Positions 63,833-64,000 of a DNA stretch of 64,000 nucleotides are shown in pieces. The notes under the pieces were generated by a model. It made no database searches, had not been told where the DNA came from, and saw only the letters and a list, made by a program, of their open reading frames with translations. The DNA comes from Clostridium cuniculi (GTDB lineage: Bacteria > Bacillota > Clostridia > Clostridiales > Clostridiaceae). How positions within the stretch are numbered: position 1 is the first letter of the stretch; every line of letters starts with the position of its first letter. A program made the translations under genes and the position numbers. Where the stretch lies: contig NZ_SMUS01000010.1 of assembly GCF_004353185.1 (NCBI RefSeq), positions 1 to 64,000 on the forward strand. The letters are read 5' to 3'.

Positions 63833-64000
63833 ATCCTCTTTTACTTATCTCAACTTCTTACAGAATTCCACCTTTATTTTCCTCTCTTATTCTCTTTATC
63901 TCTTATTTTTTTAGAATAGTACAAGAATATTAGAATAATATTTTTTATAGCCTTTAACTATTTATTTATAAATTTTTTAATATAAAATAAATCAGTTACA

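Noticed and set aside
1-64000. CRISPR array, insertion sequence or prophage genes
   Set aside because: No regularly spaced direct repeats, transposase, integrase or phage structural gene was seen on either strand.

Overview
The window is very AT-rich. Genes have strong GGAGG-type ribosome sites, intrinsic terminators are frequent, and the gene set is that of a strict anaerobe: electron-bifurcating lactate dehydrogenase, desulfoferrodoxin, an EtfAB pair with an Fe-S domain, a GerMN lipoprotein and the DUF1659/DUF2922 pair. I infer a Clostridium (sensu stricto) chromosome, probably from a gut or plant-polymer niche, because two sortase-anchored polysaccharidases are present. No integrase, transposase or CRISPR array was seen. 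All calls come from reading the sequence; no database search was run.

Layout. 0-8 kb: membrane proteins, then a lactate-use locus on the minus strand (GntR/FCD regulator, lrgAB, etfB, etfA, FAD dehydrogenase) with two identical 17-bp operators, then an ArsR/NifX-like pair. 8-24 kb: housekeeping and accessory genes, including an LPKTG-anchored GH5 glucanase, a preQ1-I riboswitch controlling an ECF transporter S component and a radical SAM enzyme (probable queuosine salvage), a PfoR-like PTS EIIC, a PAS histidine kinase and a leucyl aminopeptidase. 24-33 kb: desulfoferrodoxin, a CjaA-like (probably cysteine) ABC importer preceded by a Cys-rich leader ORF and attenuator hairpin, a truncated old-yellow-enzyme remnant, a ferric-reductase-like membrane protein with a Fur-like box, a GldA-family dehydrogenase, a MIF-like protein and an exonuclease-BRCT protein. 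An initiator tRNA lies at 33.5 kb.

34-61 kb is an accessory region dominated by defence-like genes, all on the minus strand. In order of position it holds a PLD/SF2 helicase/DUF3427 gene broken by a one-base frameshift, two adjacent DUF262 genes (one with a DUF1524 HNH end), a DUF2075-like remnant, a three-gene set (CxxCxxCC protein, glycine-zipper membrane protein, predicted nuclease-membrane protein), and a block of about 14.7 kb. That block contains a 1.7-kilo-residue SF2 helicase with an MZB/DUF1998-type C-terminus, three partners (unknown, coiled-coil with a degenerate AAA+-like domain, CoiA-like zinc N-terminus), a GHKL ATPase with two small partners, and a NERD nuclease-like protein. 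It lies between a decayed partial copy (45.6-46.2 kb) and the intact copy (61-63.7 kb) of an LPQTG-anchored GH43 arabinanase gene.

Four GC-rich palindromes (about 38-53 bp, core CTCCGGGGT...ACCCCGGAG) sit between genes at 1.0, 12.4, 18.1 and 24.1 kb and look like a dispersed repeat family that also serves as terminators. The strongest candidates for an undescribed system are the seven-gene helicase/GHKL block and the three-gene glycine-zipper set.
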